Shown: piece by piece, positions 56,601 to 64,000 of the stretch
Position numbering within the stretch: position 1 is the first letter of the stretch
Layout of the letters: every line of letters begins with the position of its first letter
Assembly: GCA_022072175.1 (NCBI GenBank)
Contig: JAJVIE010000003.1
Span: forward strand, 1,295,893-1,359,892
Origin: Candidatus Omnitrophota bacterium
Lineage (GTDB): Bacteria; Omnitrophota; Gorgyraeia; 2-02-FULL-51-18
Direction of reading: 5' to 3'
DNA length: 64,000 bases
The notes under the pieces: generated by a model
What the model saw: only the letters and a program-made list of their open reading frames with translations
The model's database searches: none
What the model was told of the DNA's origin: nothing
Program-made: the position numbers and the translations under genes

Positions 56601-59600
56601 CTCGCGCTCGGGTCGTTGGGCAGTAGATAGCGGATATCCATGGGGACCTTGCGGGTCTCGTCACCATCGACCAATAGAGAGCGCGTGACCTTGGAGAAGG
56701 GCTCCGTCGGCAGAACGACGCCGCGCTGCTTGAGTTGTCCGAGCACAGCGGTGAGCTGATGGTCCCTCAACAGGTCCTCGCTGGTCACCGTGGGCGTGCC
56801 GGCCTCCTGCAGATAGACGAGCCCCATCGGCGAGAACTCATAGCCCTTGCGTCCGGACGACTGGTCCCATTCGACGTTGACCACGGCGTTGGCCTGCACA
56901 TCGCTCGAACGGAAGATCACGACGCGGGCCAGGGGGTCTTCCTTGATCCTGTAGAAATAGCTCTTGGAACCGTTGCTCATCTCGACCTCCGTCTTGACGA
57001 GCGTGACCGTGCGCTCGGCTCCGACGGACGTGGCGATCGCGCGGATGCTCTGCTCGAGCTTGGCTCGTGCCATGGGCTTGGATGAATCCGGGATGTCCGT
57101 AGCGTCAAGTACCAACCGTGTCAGTTGAGCGGGTATCTTGGCCGGATCAAGCTCCACGGTGTAAGCCGTCACATAGGCGGTCTGCACGATCTTTTGATCG
57201 GTCTTGTAGGTCGCGCCGTCGAGTCCGGCGGTATAGGCGGTCCGGATCAGCTGACGCGCCGCTCCGGGCTCGATCTCCTCCACGGTCTTCTCGACGATCT
57301 CCACTTGATAAATGCCTTCGGGCATCAGCGTCACGGTGGCGCGCTCCTTGCCGTTGACGTCCACACCGCGCCCGATCAGGAAGCGACCCTTGGCATCGAT
57401 CTCGTCGGTCAACTGCCAAGTCTGTCCGTTGAAACTCACCGTCCGGTCGGTCTTGACGGTATAACCCTTGACCCCGAGTCCTTCCAATAACTTGTAATCG
57501 GAGTCCGCGAAGTGAATGGTCCGGAGCGGCTCCCGTCCGGTGTAGCCCATCTTGGCGGCGGCGCCGGCCGGCAGGTCCTGAGCCGCGGTGCGTCCGTTGT
57601 CGATGACCCACAATCCCGCGACGGCCTGACCCCCGACGGTGTCGGGTCTCCGGTAGAACGTGGCGACCTCCTTGCCCTGCGCGTCGATCGCGAAAGCCCT
57701 GCGGAAAGATCCGTCGAGGTTCGTCTGCACTTTGACATCCTGGGGCTGCCCGGCCACCGTCAGACCGCCGGCGATCGTCCGTGTGGTCGCGAGTTTGTCC
57801 TGGGGGGCCAAGAACCGTCCGACCGCATAGATATCTCCGGTGGGCACGTGCTCCAGCTCCGTGGCCTTGCCGGTGCCGTCGAGCGCATAGCGGACCCCCT
57901 CGTTGCCGAAGCCGTCGATCGCGAAGATACGCAGCACCTTGCCCTGATCGTCCTTGCGGGTGCGCAGAGAATACGTCTGACCTCCGACCGTGATGTCGGG
58001 CCCCCGCTCGATCGTCCCCGAGGACCGGGCATCGAGCGCGTACGTTGCCTGATCGGTCACGGCATACACCGCTCCCCCCGCCTCGGCCTCGAGCCACGTC
58101 CCTTCCGGAGACCTGAAATAATTGAGACCCAAGCGACCAAGGCGGTCGAACCCGAACACACCCACGACCTTACCGCCCGCGTCCAGTCTCTCCTTGAGCG
58201 TATAGGTCGTGCCCGCCAGGGTGACGGTGCGTCCCGTAGGCCGGATGGATCCTGCGGCCTCGCCAAGCGCATAGGTCGTCGCATCGGCCTGTCGCACGGC
58301 GCCGGTGGCGACGATCTCCGCTTCCCACACGCCGGCGCTCTTCTGATAGTAGCGGACCACCGTAGTCCCGCGGACGTCGACCGCGATGACCTGCTCGACT
58401 TTGGCCGGATCCGCGACAGGATGCCTCACCAACAGCGGATAGTCGGTCCCGTCGACCGTGACATCGCCTTTGCGTTCGGTGGTGGCGATCAGATCGCCCA
58501 CGGTATACCCGGAAGCGCCTTTCAAGCTGTAGATGTCCCCGGTGGGCACATCGAGCACCTCCATCTTGCCGGCGGCATTGGCCTGGAACAGGAGCCGCTC
58601 GCCCAGGTCGGGATCGACAGCGAAAACCTTCTCGACCAGACCGCCGACACCGGTGCGCACGAACACATCGTACGTAGCGCCCTTGAAGGTCGCTTTGAGC
58701 GGTTGGCGCTGGAGAACGGCGATGGGGCCGGTGAGATCACCGCTCCTGGCGGTATCGTACCGATAGATCAACGCTCGACCCGGATGCGCGGCATCCACGA
58801 TCTCGACCTCACCGGCGGAGTCTCCCGTAGGACCTTTTTCGATCCGAGGCTGCTGGCCGGCGACGATGACCAGGCGCGCGTCACCGTAGATCGCGAACGC
58901 CCTGGAGTTGTCGGCCTTGCGGCGGTATTCGACCTGAGAGACGTAGAGAGCCGCCCCATCACGCAGAACGTGCTCTCCCTTACCGTCCAATAGGTACGTG
59001 CGCACCTCAAAACCGTCGTACAGTCCATCGGCGGTCGTGCCCAGCGAGATCGTCTGGCGACGGGCGACACCGATCAGGGTCGTCGCGGGGTCGTGAGGGT
59101 TCATCGCAGGATAGGTGAAGGGTCCGGTAAGGGTCGACGTCATGCCACCCGTCACGTGACCTTGGGCGGTCCTGTAGTTGACCGTTATGAAGTCCGCGGA
59201 GATCTGATCGGTGACCTTGAGCGGTGTCGCCGCGAAGTCGATCGACTCGACGGCCTTGCCGTTGATGCGGACGTTGCCGGTGAGGATGAAATCAACCTTG
59301 CCGCGCGCATCGAGCACCTCGACCGACTCGAAGCGGCCGTCCGTGCCGATCACGACGTTCCAGGCGCGGCCGGGCTGACCCTTGGTCGCTCCGGCGGGCT
59401 CACGGTGCTTGCCGGCTCGGTCGGCCGCGAGCATCGGCACTCGGATCTTGTTGTCGATGCTCAGCTCCGCGGGCAGAGCCGTCAACGGCACACCCGGCAC
59501 GACCTCGACCGTACGTGCCGTATCCTTGGCCCGTCCGCCCAAGGCGGTCTGTGGAGCCAGAGGCGGCACGTCGACCAGCGGCTCTAGTTCCGGTCCGGCC

Positions 59601-62600
59601 GCTCCCCAAGGCCTCAGAAGCGCGTCGAATTGCTGGCTCACCCACAGGGTCTGATCACCGTAACCGAGCAAAGCTTCCACGGCCTTGGTCTGAGCGTATC
59701 CGGTACTCGGATGCGCGGCCCGAAGACCACGGTTCCGGTCAACCGTCACACCCTTGTCGGAAGCGCGGTCCAGCAGACGCAGGTTGACCTCGTTGGGCTC
59801 CTTCTGGAGTTGGGCGTACAGACCAAGGACGATGCCGGGCAGTTCGTTCTCCGCGAAATTCGTATAAGCGCGGTCCCCCAGGAAGAAGTAGGGGGCCTCG
59901 GCGAAGAGCCAGGACCCTCTCTCGACAGGCCCTTTGGCCCCGTCACCGATCACGCCGCCGACCACGTCGAAGCGGAGCTTCATCTCGGACAGCCACGGCA
60001 CCGTGAAACCCAGCTCCTGGATCCGGGCATCCTCAATGGACGTGAACGATACGATCTCGAGGTTGCTGACCGAAAAGCCGCTTTGACGGATCTGACCGGT
60101 GCGACGGTCGACCCACTTCATCTGATAGCCACCCCCCGGCGTGAGCACATAGAGCGAACCGGTACGGATGTCGGTCGCGTCGAGGCCGCCCCTGAAGATG
60201 ACCGAACGCACGTTGCCGTTGGCGTCGAGATCGACGGTGCCGATGACCCCCATATCCTTCCATCTGCGCTGATCCCTGTTGACGGCATCGAAGCGCTCCT
60301 TGGTCACCGGCTCGACGGTCGCGAACGGCGGTCGGACCTTGGGATACAGTACCCGACCCAACCCGGGCTGAGCGCGCCCGCCGAACTTGGAGATCTCATC
60401 GACCAGCGGCAGCATCGAGTGGATGCCCTTACCGTCCTCGAAGAGGATCTCGCGGCCCTGTGTATACCTGAAGAAGAACGTCCCCGTCGCCGCGTCGTAG
60501 AAATAATAGCGGCTACTCTGCACATCGAAGCGGTCCCGCAGACCCTTGGGCAGTTGGCCTTCGGCGTACTGCCCAACGAAGTCGAAGTCGAACTCTCCCT
60601 TGGCGGTGTTCCAGAAGATCTTCACCTGACCGGCGAACGCTCGCGGCGCGCCGGGAGGCGTCACCCTGAACATCCCATAGGTTTCCCCCTGCAATCCGGG
60701 GATCGGCAGGTCCCACTGGTCCCGGTGACGGAGCGCGCCGATCTCGCTCGGAGAGGTCATGAGCGCCGCCATCGCGCGCTCGAGGGACAGGCGGGCCTTC
60801 TCGCGATAATCACGGACGATCTTGGCCCTTTGTTCGAGCGTCTTGACCAGGCTCTTGGCCGCCGGGATGCGGTTCTCTTCCAGGTCCCTCAGCTCGTCCT
60901 GGCGACCTGCGGGCTGCTTGCGGATCTCCGCGGCGAGCTGTTCGAGAAGAACGGTCTTGCGCTGGTAGTAGTCGATGGGGCGCTGCAGCGTATTGTCCGA
61001 CAGATCATAAGAGAACGGGTTGCCGACGAGCTCGAAGATCCGTTCGTTGATCTCGGCGACGCGCTTCTTGTCCGCCGCGGCGGCGGGTCCCGACGGGGAT
61101 TTGGCGAGCTGGGCGTTGAGAAGGGTCCGTTCGTTATTGAGCGCCTTGAGCTCGTTCTGGATGTCCTGTGCCCGTTTGGCATCCTGCAGGACCGCCTCCC
61201 CCTCCGCGGTCGGTGTTGCGAGCATGATGCGGATACGCAGTTCGGGGACCTTGGCCTCGAAAGCGGGTCCCAGGTCCGGCAGCAGGAATCCGAGGTTCAT
61301 CGTCCTCTTGGGGCCGGGCTCGGCGGGCGCGACGATCGCCGCGGGCTGTTCGACGCGAGCGGGCACTTGGGGGGCCGTCGACTGCGCGATCCATGCCAGG
61401 ACGAGCGGCACTCCCACGAGCAGGACGACCGGAAGGACGATGATCACCCCGAGTGCCAACAGGGTGTTACGCACCCAGCGGCGGGCATGCTGTGTCCTCA
61501 GCTGCTGGATGGCCGGGCGGGCCAGCTCCTCGGCGGTCGGCTGCGTCGACTCGACGGCCGCTTCCTCTGCGGGGGTCTCAGCGGCGCTCACGGTCAGCGG
61601 GCGCGGCTGTGTCCTCCGGATCGCCTCGATGAACTGCACGACCCTCCGCGCGGCTACCGTGTCGCCAAGATCGGCGGGCAGCTCCTGGCCTGTCGCCTCA
61701 CGAAAAGCGGCTCTGAAGACCGCCTGATCCTTGATCCGATCGAAGATCTCCCGGATCTCATCGGTCACCGGAGCGGGCGCGGCGTACGCGGCGCCGTATT
61801 TGGAGAGATTGACGGCGAAATAATCGATATCCGTCTCTACCTGTCGGATCAGATCATCCGCGTTCCCCTCGATGAGCTCGGTCAGCGCGTCCCGGCGACG
61901 CTCCAGGGCCGAGATCGCATCGGCATCCGGCTCGTCCTGGGCACGAAGCTCCGCCAGACGCTCCGCGATCTCGATGCGTTGCATCCTGAGATCGCGTACC
62001 GCGTCCTGCGACACGGTCTGATCGATACGCTCGAACCCGTACCCGTACCTCTCGATCAGCTGTCTGTGGATCTCGGCGACCTCATCGCCGATCTGCTGCG
62101 CCAGACCTTGAGCGGCGTTCGGGGCGGTGACCGTAGCGGCGACGCGCACCAGGTCCACTTGAAGCTGGCGGAGCCGCTCGCGCGCCGCCTGGATCACCTG
62201 CAGGGGGTTGGGACCTTCGATCGCGGGCGCTGTGCGCTCCTCACCGGCAGTGATCGGCGTCGTTGGCTCGGGAGCGGTCTCGGTCACCGGCTCGGCAACG
62301 GGCCTCGTTGTCGGCCGGCGGAGCTCGTTGAGGATACGCTCCGCATCCTGCAGCAGCCTCTGCTCTTCCTGGGTCAATTGCCGTCCCGCCTCCCGGCGAC
62401 GGCGCAGGTAATAGGCCGCTGTCAACAGGATGCCTGTGGCGGCCAGCGCCATCAGCACCGCGCGTGTCCGATCGGACATCACGTAACCCTCCGCGGGAGC
62501 CGCGGGCCCGGGGTCCGCCGCTTGTTCGGCTCCCGGAGCCGCAGGCGGCGTCTGTCCCAATGTAAACTCCAGCGAAAGCAGATAATCGCGGAACTGGTTG

Positions 62601-64000
62601 TATACGGCCAGGAACTGCCGCGCGGTCTCGATGGCCTGATCGGCGGCCTGCTCTTCCTCGCGGACCTGGGCATCCTGCCGGGCTTGCCGCTCCGCGGCGC
62701 TCTGCGCGGCCTCAGCGGGACTGGGCTGTTGGTATTGGGCCTCGGGCACCTGCCACTCGTAATCGATCAGGATGTGCTCGAACCGGATCCGGCCGGGCTC
62801 CGTACGCGGCAACGAAGCTCCGGGACCACCGACCCCTCCGCCGGGCCCGCCAGTGCCAACGCCTCCCCCACCCACACCCGAACCGCCCCCAAAACCAGGG
62901 AACGATGGCGCGCCGCCCAAGAACAGTCCCGCTCCCGCTCGCTCACGAACGAGGCGTTTGAAGAACTCGAGCACTTCCTTCGGATCCCGTAGCGTGCCGT
63001 CTTCCTTGAAGAGCGCGTTGGCGATCTTCGGGATCTCCGGCTTCTGGATACCATCAAGCAACCTGAACCCGAACAGCTCACTGAACAGATCATCGATCGC
63101 GCGGGCCAATTCGGGATCGGTCTTCTCAAGGGCCATGAGATCATTGCGAAGGTCGATCGCAAAGACATAGAACTTGAGCGTTACGGCATGATTCCTTTCG
63201 ACCTGGATCTCCCCCTGAGCCGTGTCCGTTATCGCGGCGAAAAGAACACCCTCTTCGCCCAAGGCCTTGAGGTTGGCCGGTGTATACAGGCCGGAGGCGG
63301 TGTCGATGCCCAAGATGCTCAAGATCTCATCGACCTTGGCGCGATCGGATGCGCTCAACGACTCGTACGCGGTGTTGAAATGCACGGCCGCCTCATAGAA
63401 GCGAACCGCTTGTCCGATGTCCCGCAGAGCCGCGTTCTCGCCATAAAGAATGCCGAGTTGTTCGGAAGCTAACGTTGTGAGTTCTGAGGCGCTGATGCCA
63501 TTGGACAGATCGATCCCATAGGCCTCGCGGAAAAGACGGAAAAGACCGTCGCGCTCGGGAGAATCCAGGATGCCCTGACGCAGCTCCGCCACGGCCTGGA
63601 AGAACGCCACCGTCTCAGCGGCGTTCCTCTGGGTGCCATCCGCTTTATAAAGGATGCCGTTGGGACCGCCGAGGGCTTCGATGACCGCGGGGGTCAGCTG
63701 TTGGGCGAAGTTGATGCCGAAGGCTTCGTTGACGACCGCAAGAGCTCCCTCGTTGCCGGCTTTGGTGATCTCGGCGCGGAAGTCGGAGACGGCCTGGAAG
63801 AACGCCACCGTCTCAGCGGCGTTCCTCTGGGTGCCATCCGCTTTATAAAGGATGCCGTTGGGACCGCCGAGGGCTTCGATGACCGCGGGGGTCAGCTGTT
63901 GGGCGAAGTTGATGCCGAAGGCTTCGTTGACGACCGCAAGAGCTCCCTCGTTGCCGGCTTTGGTGATCTCGGCGCGGAAGTCGGAGACGGCCTGGAAGAA
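53504..64000 (-). CDS. Giant multidomain protein, N-terminal frame (repeats, membrane anchors, UDPGP-like domain), continues past window
   Basis: The frame is open at base 64000; the start is outside (the GTG at 63808 is internal). In order: 66-residue tandem repeats (64000 to ~62960), Gly-rich linker (~62920-62820), helix VLMALAATGILLTAAYYL (~62450), coiled coil, second anchor (NTLLALGVIIVLPVVLLVGV, ~61470), a ~1,850-residue region to ~55800 with repeated beta-type modules, third helix (YVLALLGGAALLSVPVAM, ~55770), GARLA, then a UDP-sugar pyrophosphorylase-like domain (~55300-54060: GGQATR, GFFGFDPRNILFVQA, HVFGHGLISHD), GARLA, and the first half of a GHKL ATPase domain. The frame breaks at ~53594 and the final ~30 residues are off-frame. 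Together with the next frame at least 6,000 residues. Confidence 0.8.
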   Translation of the reverse strand, partial: FFQAVSDFRAEITKAGNEGALAVVNEAFGINFAQQLTPAVIEALGGPNGILYKADGTQRNAAETVAFFQAVSDFRAEITKAGNEGALAVVNEAFGINFAQQLTPAVIEALGGPNGILYKADGTQRNAAETVAFFQAVAELRQGILDSPERDGLFRLFREAYGIDLSNGISASELTTLASEQLGILYGENAALRDIGQAVRFYEAAVHFNTAYESLSASDRAKVDEILSILGIDTASGLYTPANLKALGEEGVLFAAITDTAQGEIQVERNHAVTLKFYVFAIDLRNDLMALEKTDPELARAIDDLFSELFGFRLLDGIQKPEIPKIANALFKEDGTLRDPKEVLEFFKRLVRERAGAGLFLGGAPSFPGFGGGSGVGGGGVGTGGPGGGVGGPGASLPRTEPGRIRFEHILIDYEWQVPEAQYQQPSPAEAAQSAAERQARQDAQVREEEQAADQAIETARQFLAVYNQFRDYLLSLEFTLGQTPPAAPGAEQAADPGPAAPAEGYVMSDRTRAVLMALAATGILLTAAYYLRRRREAGRQLTQEEQRLLQDAERILNELRRPTTRPVAEPVTETAPEPTTPITAGEERTAPAIEGPNPLQVIQAARERLRQLQVDLVRVAATVTAPNAAQGLAQQIGDEVAEIHRQLIERYGYGFERIDQTVSQDAVRDLRMQRIEIAERLAELRAQDEPDADAISALERRRDALTELIEGNADDLIRQVETDIDYFAVNLSKYGAAYAAPAPVTDEIREIFDRIKDQAVFRAAFREATGQELPADLGDTVAARRVVQFIEAIRRTQPRPLTVSAAETPAEEAAVESTQPTAEELARPAIQQLRTQHARRWVRNTLLALGVIIVLPVVLLVGVPLVLAWIAQSTAPQVPARVEQPAAIVAPAEPGPKRTMNLGFLLPDLGPAFEAKVPELRIRIMLATPTAEGEAVLQDAKRAQDIQNELKALNNERTLLNAQLAKSPSGPAAAADKKRVAEINERIFELVGNPFSYDLSDNTLQRPIDYYQRKTVLLEQLAAEIRKQPAGRQDELRDLEENRIPAAKSLVKTLEQRAKIVRDYREKARLSLERAMAALMTSPSEIGALRHRDQWDLPIPGLQGETYGMFRVTPPGAPRAFAGQVKIFWNTAKGEFDFDFVGQYAEGQLPKGLRDRFDVQSSRYYFYDAATGTFFFRYTQGREILFEDGKGIHSMLPLVDEISKFGGRAQPGLGRVLYPKVRPPFATVEPVTKERFDAVNRDQRRWKDMGVIGTVDLDANGNVRSVIFRGGLDATDIRTGSLYVLTPGGGYQMKWVDRRTGQIRQSGFSVSNLEIVSFTSIEDARIQELGFTVPWLSEMKLRFDVVGGVIGDGAKGPVERGSWLFAEAPYFFLGDRAYTNFAENELPGIVLGLYAQLQKEPNEVNLRLLDRASDKGVTVDRNRGLRAAHPSTGYAQTKAVEALLGYGDQTLWVSQQFDALLRPWGAAGPELEPLVDVPPLAPQTALGGRAKDTARTVEVVPGVPLTALPAELSIDNKIRVPMLAADRAGKHREPAGATKGQPGRAWNVVIGTDGRFESVEVLDARGKVDFILTGNVRINGKAVESIDFAATPLKVTDQISADFITVNYRTAQGHVTGGMTSTLTGPFTYPAMNPHDPATTLIGVARRQTISLGTTADGLYDGFEVRTYLLDGKGEHVLRDGAALYVSQVEYRRKADNSRAFAIYGDARLVIVAGQQPRIEKGPTGDSAGEVEIVDAAHPGRALIYRYDTARSGDLTGPIAVLQRQPLKATFKGATYDVFVRTGVGGLVEKVFAVDPDLGERLLFQANAAGKMEVLDVPTGDIYSLKGASGYTVGDLIATTERKGDVTVDGTDYPLLVRHPVADPAKVEQVIAVDVRGTTVVRYYQKSAGVWEAEIVATGAVRQADATTYALGEAAGSIRPTGRTVTLAGTTYTLKERLDAGGKVVGVFGFDRLGRLGLNYFRSPEGTWLEAEAGGAVYAVTDQATYALDARSSGTIERGPDITVGGQTYSLRTRKDDQGKVLRIFAIDGFGNEGVRYALDGTGKATELEHVPTGDIYAVGRFLAPQDKLATTRTIAGGLTVAGQPQDVKVQTNLDGSFRRAFAIDAQGKEVATFYRRPDTVGGQAVAGLWVIDNGRTAAQDLPAGAAAKMGYTGREPLRTIHFADSDYKLLEGLGVKGYTVKTDRTVSFNGQTWQLTDEIDAKGRFLIGRGVDVNGKERATVTLMPEGIYQVEIVEKTVEEIEPGAARQLIRTAYTAGLDGATYKTDQKIVQTAYVTAYTVELDPAKIPAQLTRLVLDATDIPDSSKPMARAKLEQSIRAIATSVGAERTVTLVKTEVEMSNGSKSYFYRIKEDPLARVVIFRSSDVQANAVVNVEWDQSSGRKGYEFSPMGLVYLQEAGTPTVTSEDLLRDHQLTAVLGQLKQRGVVLPTEPFSKVTRSLLVDGDETRKVPMDIRYLLPNDPSARDFARVSRGSVRFIKWSQDPRVPYGVAAGEVVAVGGAHQEILRETTFVTWDKDRNEYIYRMVSELRNGQEMSDPHVLVGYNVTTGLLWEHYVDEEWKLYSKDGFPLYIHRIGKTSDPVAGPYASRTYESPFDGRTYGVQGQEYRHSYFVTRAWVHPTTGEVFVLTSEKFDTTTPFYGPSNFLVRNGELVAIIEGDDANRLVHVDPYRNPITEKVYNSLPGVIARGVGGWAGVETHEVIADRVEREGRAVDLQQPDESGRAELAVYYDPLRDLMAHWYVLALLGGAALLSVPVAMRYLGRRDRGHHSGNPSAADLSALDQVFIEGLGETTDAAPPSADTDTDGARLAIQERSASYDNILGITQTYFDGLSARLTTEFGLASDAAAVPDATVDLANTYSDITSVRRSEPVDLNAFLASSEGEQARTEAKEAVARGEFVKLSLWGGQATRAASILGGGAKSLYRLSNFATLDLRSIPLADFGGKNDAENEAIRGRLEAFQDQVQQEASRAQDNAFQQYLLSLSLGAHEVIQYRAELEKLSRELRSELSPEEFVRQNGKLIVSINSLTGAEIVQEWVDNGFFGFDPRNILFVQANTFPVYLRRSDGSFSPMTDTDAQTYGLEEPVRHVFGHGLISHDLKAAGTGFTVTVNGKPQYVTDRSPYEYFLERGGKIVSNANIDDNPQLTSEALPIDRLALLLHLNKSQNGAYETIFEGLLNLTGQKGGSAATVTGDTDFTIEGHALKSPATKTFTDSSPFLNRMLTFSFIASQVRDKRETDFALTKKVQKTAKGDLVYYIPENFYTDSVTRLTRSRAIQQPGLAINAFKSPVNVVVGVPAKDQRPEVPGTGPLLLEQHRNPDFLAVAESVYSASAGARLAQTALLRHARRQFKEQLLDAIEGDRREADIRRVFEAILSDGALHPDMGTNAQQFDAWLDGLLDLNPTQILDRLRELTPYELAGLTLTRILEYEVGWSTDRFRYTYQTGLGRRYPAGDHRLDNLKFAIGEVIGTRSIILHRAGTTSRSRSSTAPSAGPSTSA
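53585..53605 (-). other. Frameshift joining the two giant frames
   Basis: Around 53594 the frame coding LKFAIGEVIG passes to the frame coding NAIDHSPSSRDYVEVAL if one base is restored (GGN-AAC-GCG). The merged read gives the expected GHKL N-box (E..xN..DH), then continues into the second frame; without it the first frame ends in a Ser/Arg-rich tail. No slippery heptamer is visible, so a sequencing or assembly deletion, or a recent mutation, is likelier than programmed shifting. Confidence 0.8.
53987..54001 (-). other. GARLA motif 2, between UDPGP-like and GHKL domains
   Basis: Protein context VYSASAGARLAQTALL, separating the nucleotidyltransferase-like domain from the ATPase-containing region. 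Confidence 0.7.
55565..55579 (-). other. GARLA motif 1, before the UDPGP-like domain
   Basis: Protein context DTDTDGARLAIQERS, after the third membrane helix and an acidic linker. Confidence 0.7.
57300..58720 (-). repeat. Degenerate ~75-80-aa modules in the giant protein
   Basis: At least five protein modules recur: a small beta unit such as GTTYTLKERLD, GGQTYSLRTRKD or KGATYDVFVRTG, then GKVxxVFAIDxxGxE, then ExVPTGDIYAV-type strands. The DNA is diverged, so the array is old, unlike the 198-bp array at the window edge. Extracytoplasmic location is predicted between the second and third anchors. Confidence 0.7.
63605..64000 (-). repeat. Identical tandem 198-bp (66-aa) repeats in the giant gene
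   Basis: Two adjacent 198-base units look identical by eye; each encodes FFQAVSDFRAEITKAGNEG...through DGTQRNAAETVA. Older degenerate units of the same type follow down to ~62960 (FFQAVAELRQGILD, FYEAAVHFNTAYE, FYVFAIDLRNDLM, FFKRLV). The array continues beyond the window edge. Identity at DNA level means recent expansion or active homogenisation; such arrays are also prone to misassembly. Confidence 0.9.

Noticed and set aside
59630..62992. 1120-codon plus-strand reading frame
   Set aside because: Antisense of the giant gene in GC-rich DNA. It lacks domains, and its composition is that of reverse-complemented codons.

Overview
The window is GC-rich, densely packed bacterial DNA. An outer membrane is implied by a TolC-type channel, a two-partner-secretion TpsB/TpsA pair and a YceI protein. 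Central metabolism includes enolase, a KorAB-type 2-oxoacid:ferredoxin oxidoreductase, the MEP isoprenoid enzymes IspG and IspH (the long, cyanobacterial/plant-like form), ThiC and a UbiE/MenG methyltransferase. Together with a giant multidomain gene of more than 18 kb, this would fit an uncultured lineage such as Omnitrophota (PVC-related). That placement is inference; no rRNA or ribosomal protein gene is present to settle it.

Layout. 1-4.7 kb: phosphonate-type genes, namely a truncated 2-aminoethylphosphonate (AEP) transaminase fused to a nucleotidyltransferase, a PEP-mutase-like enzyme fused to a second nucleotidyltransferase, a flippase-like membrane protein and a PhyH-type dioxygenase. 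4.8-6.4 kb: an AspT/YidE-type transporter. 6.5-13.5 kb: a tightly overlapped seven-gene minus-strand operon (YceI, ketoacyl synthase, geranylgeranyl-reductase-like flavoprotein, TolC, HlyD, ABC ATPase, ABC permease) that looks like synthesis plus export of a lipid or polyketide-like product; a histidine kinase/response regulator pair is divergent to it. 15.1-21.2 kb: housekeeping genes (menG, ftsB-like, eno, purN, trxA, ispG) and two tRNAs. 21.3-21.7 kb and 44.8-45.1 kb: two copies of a highly structured intergenic repeat. 21.7-25.6 kb: a desaturase and a PqqD / HPr-kinase-like / GT2 / GT2 cassette. 25.6-33.2 kb: a repeat-rich secreted protein, an ArsC-like protein and the convergent tpsB/tpsA pair. 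33.3-38.7 kb: ispH, a CBS protein, korA and a korB-CBS fusion. 38.7-42.8 kb: a methyltransferase-glycosyltransferase fusion, a DUF2079 protein and a small membrane protein. 42.9-44.8 kb: thiC. 45.2-64 kb: a small secreted protein and the giant gene.

The giant gene runs on the minus strand from beyond the right edge to 45873. It appears as two long reading frames (3434 and 2544 codons inside the window) that are really one gene split by a single-base frameshift near 53594, because the N-box of a GHKL-type ATPase domain reads across the break. Along the protein are tandem 66-residue repeats (two copies identical at DNA level), a Gly-rich linker, two membrane anchors around a coiled-coil segment, an approximately 1,850-residue region with its own ~75-80-residue repeats, a third membrane helix, a UDPGP-like nucleotidyltransferase domain, the GHKL ATPase domain, two multi-pass membrane blocks and a eukaryotic-type hexokinase domain. 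A five-residue motif, GARLA, occurs five times with different codons, each time at the edge of one of the soluble domains, which suggests a modular or processed polyprotein.

The most interesting signals are the two structured repeats, whose outer stems differ in sequence but both pair, and the giant GARLA-punctuated gene. Several genes also have a -10-like hexamer six bases before the start codon, suggesting leaderless transcripts.
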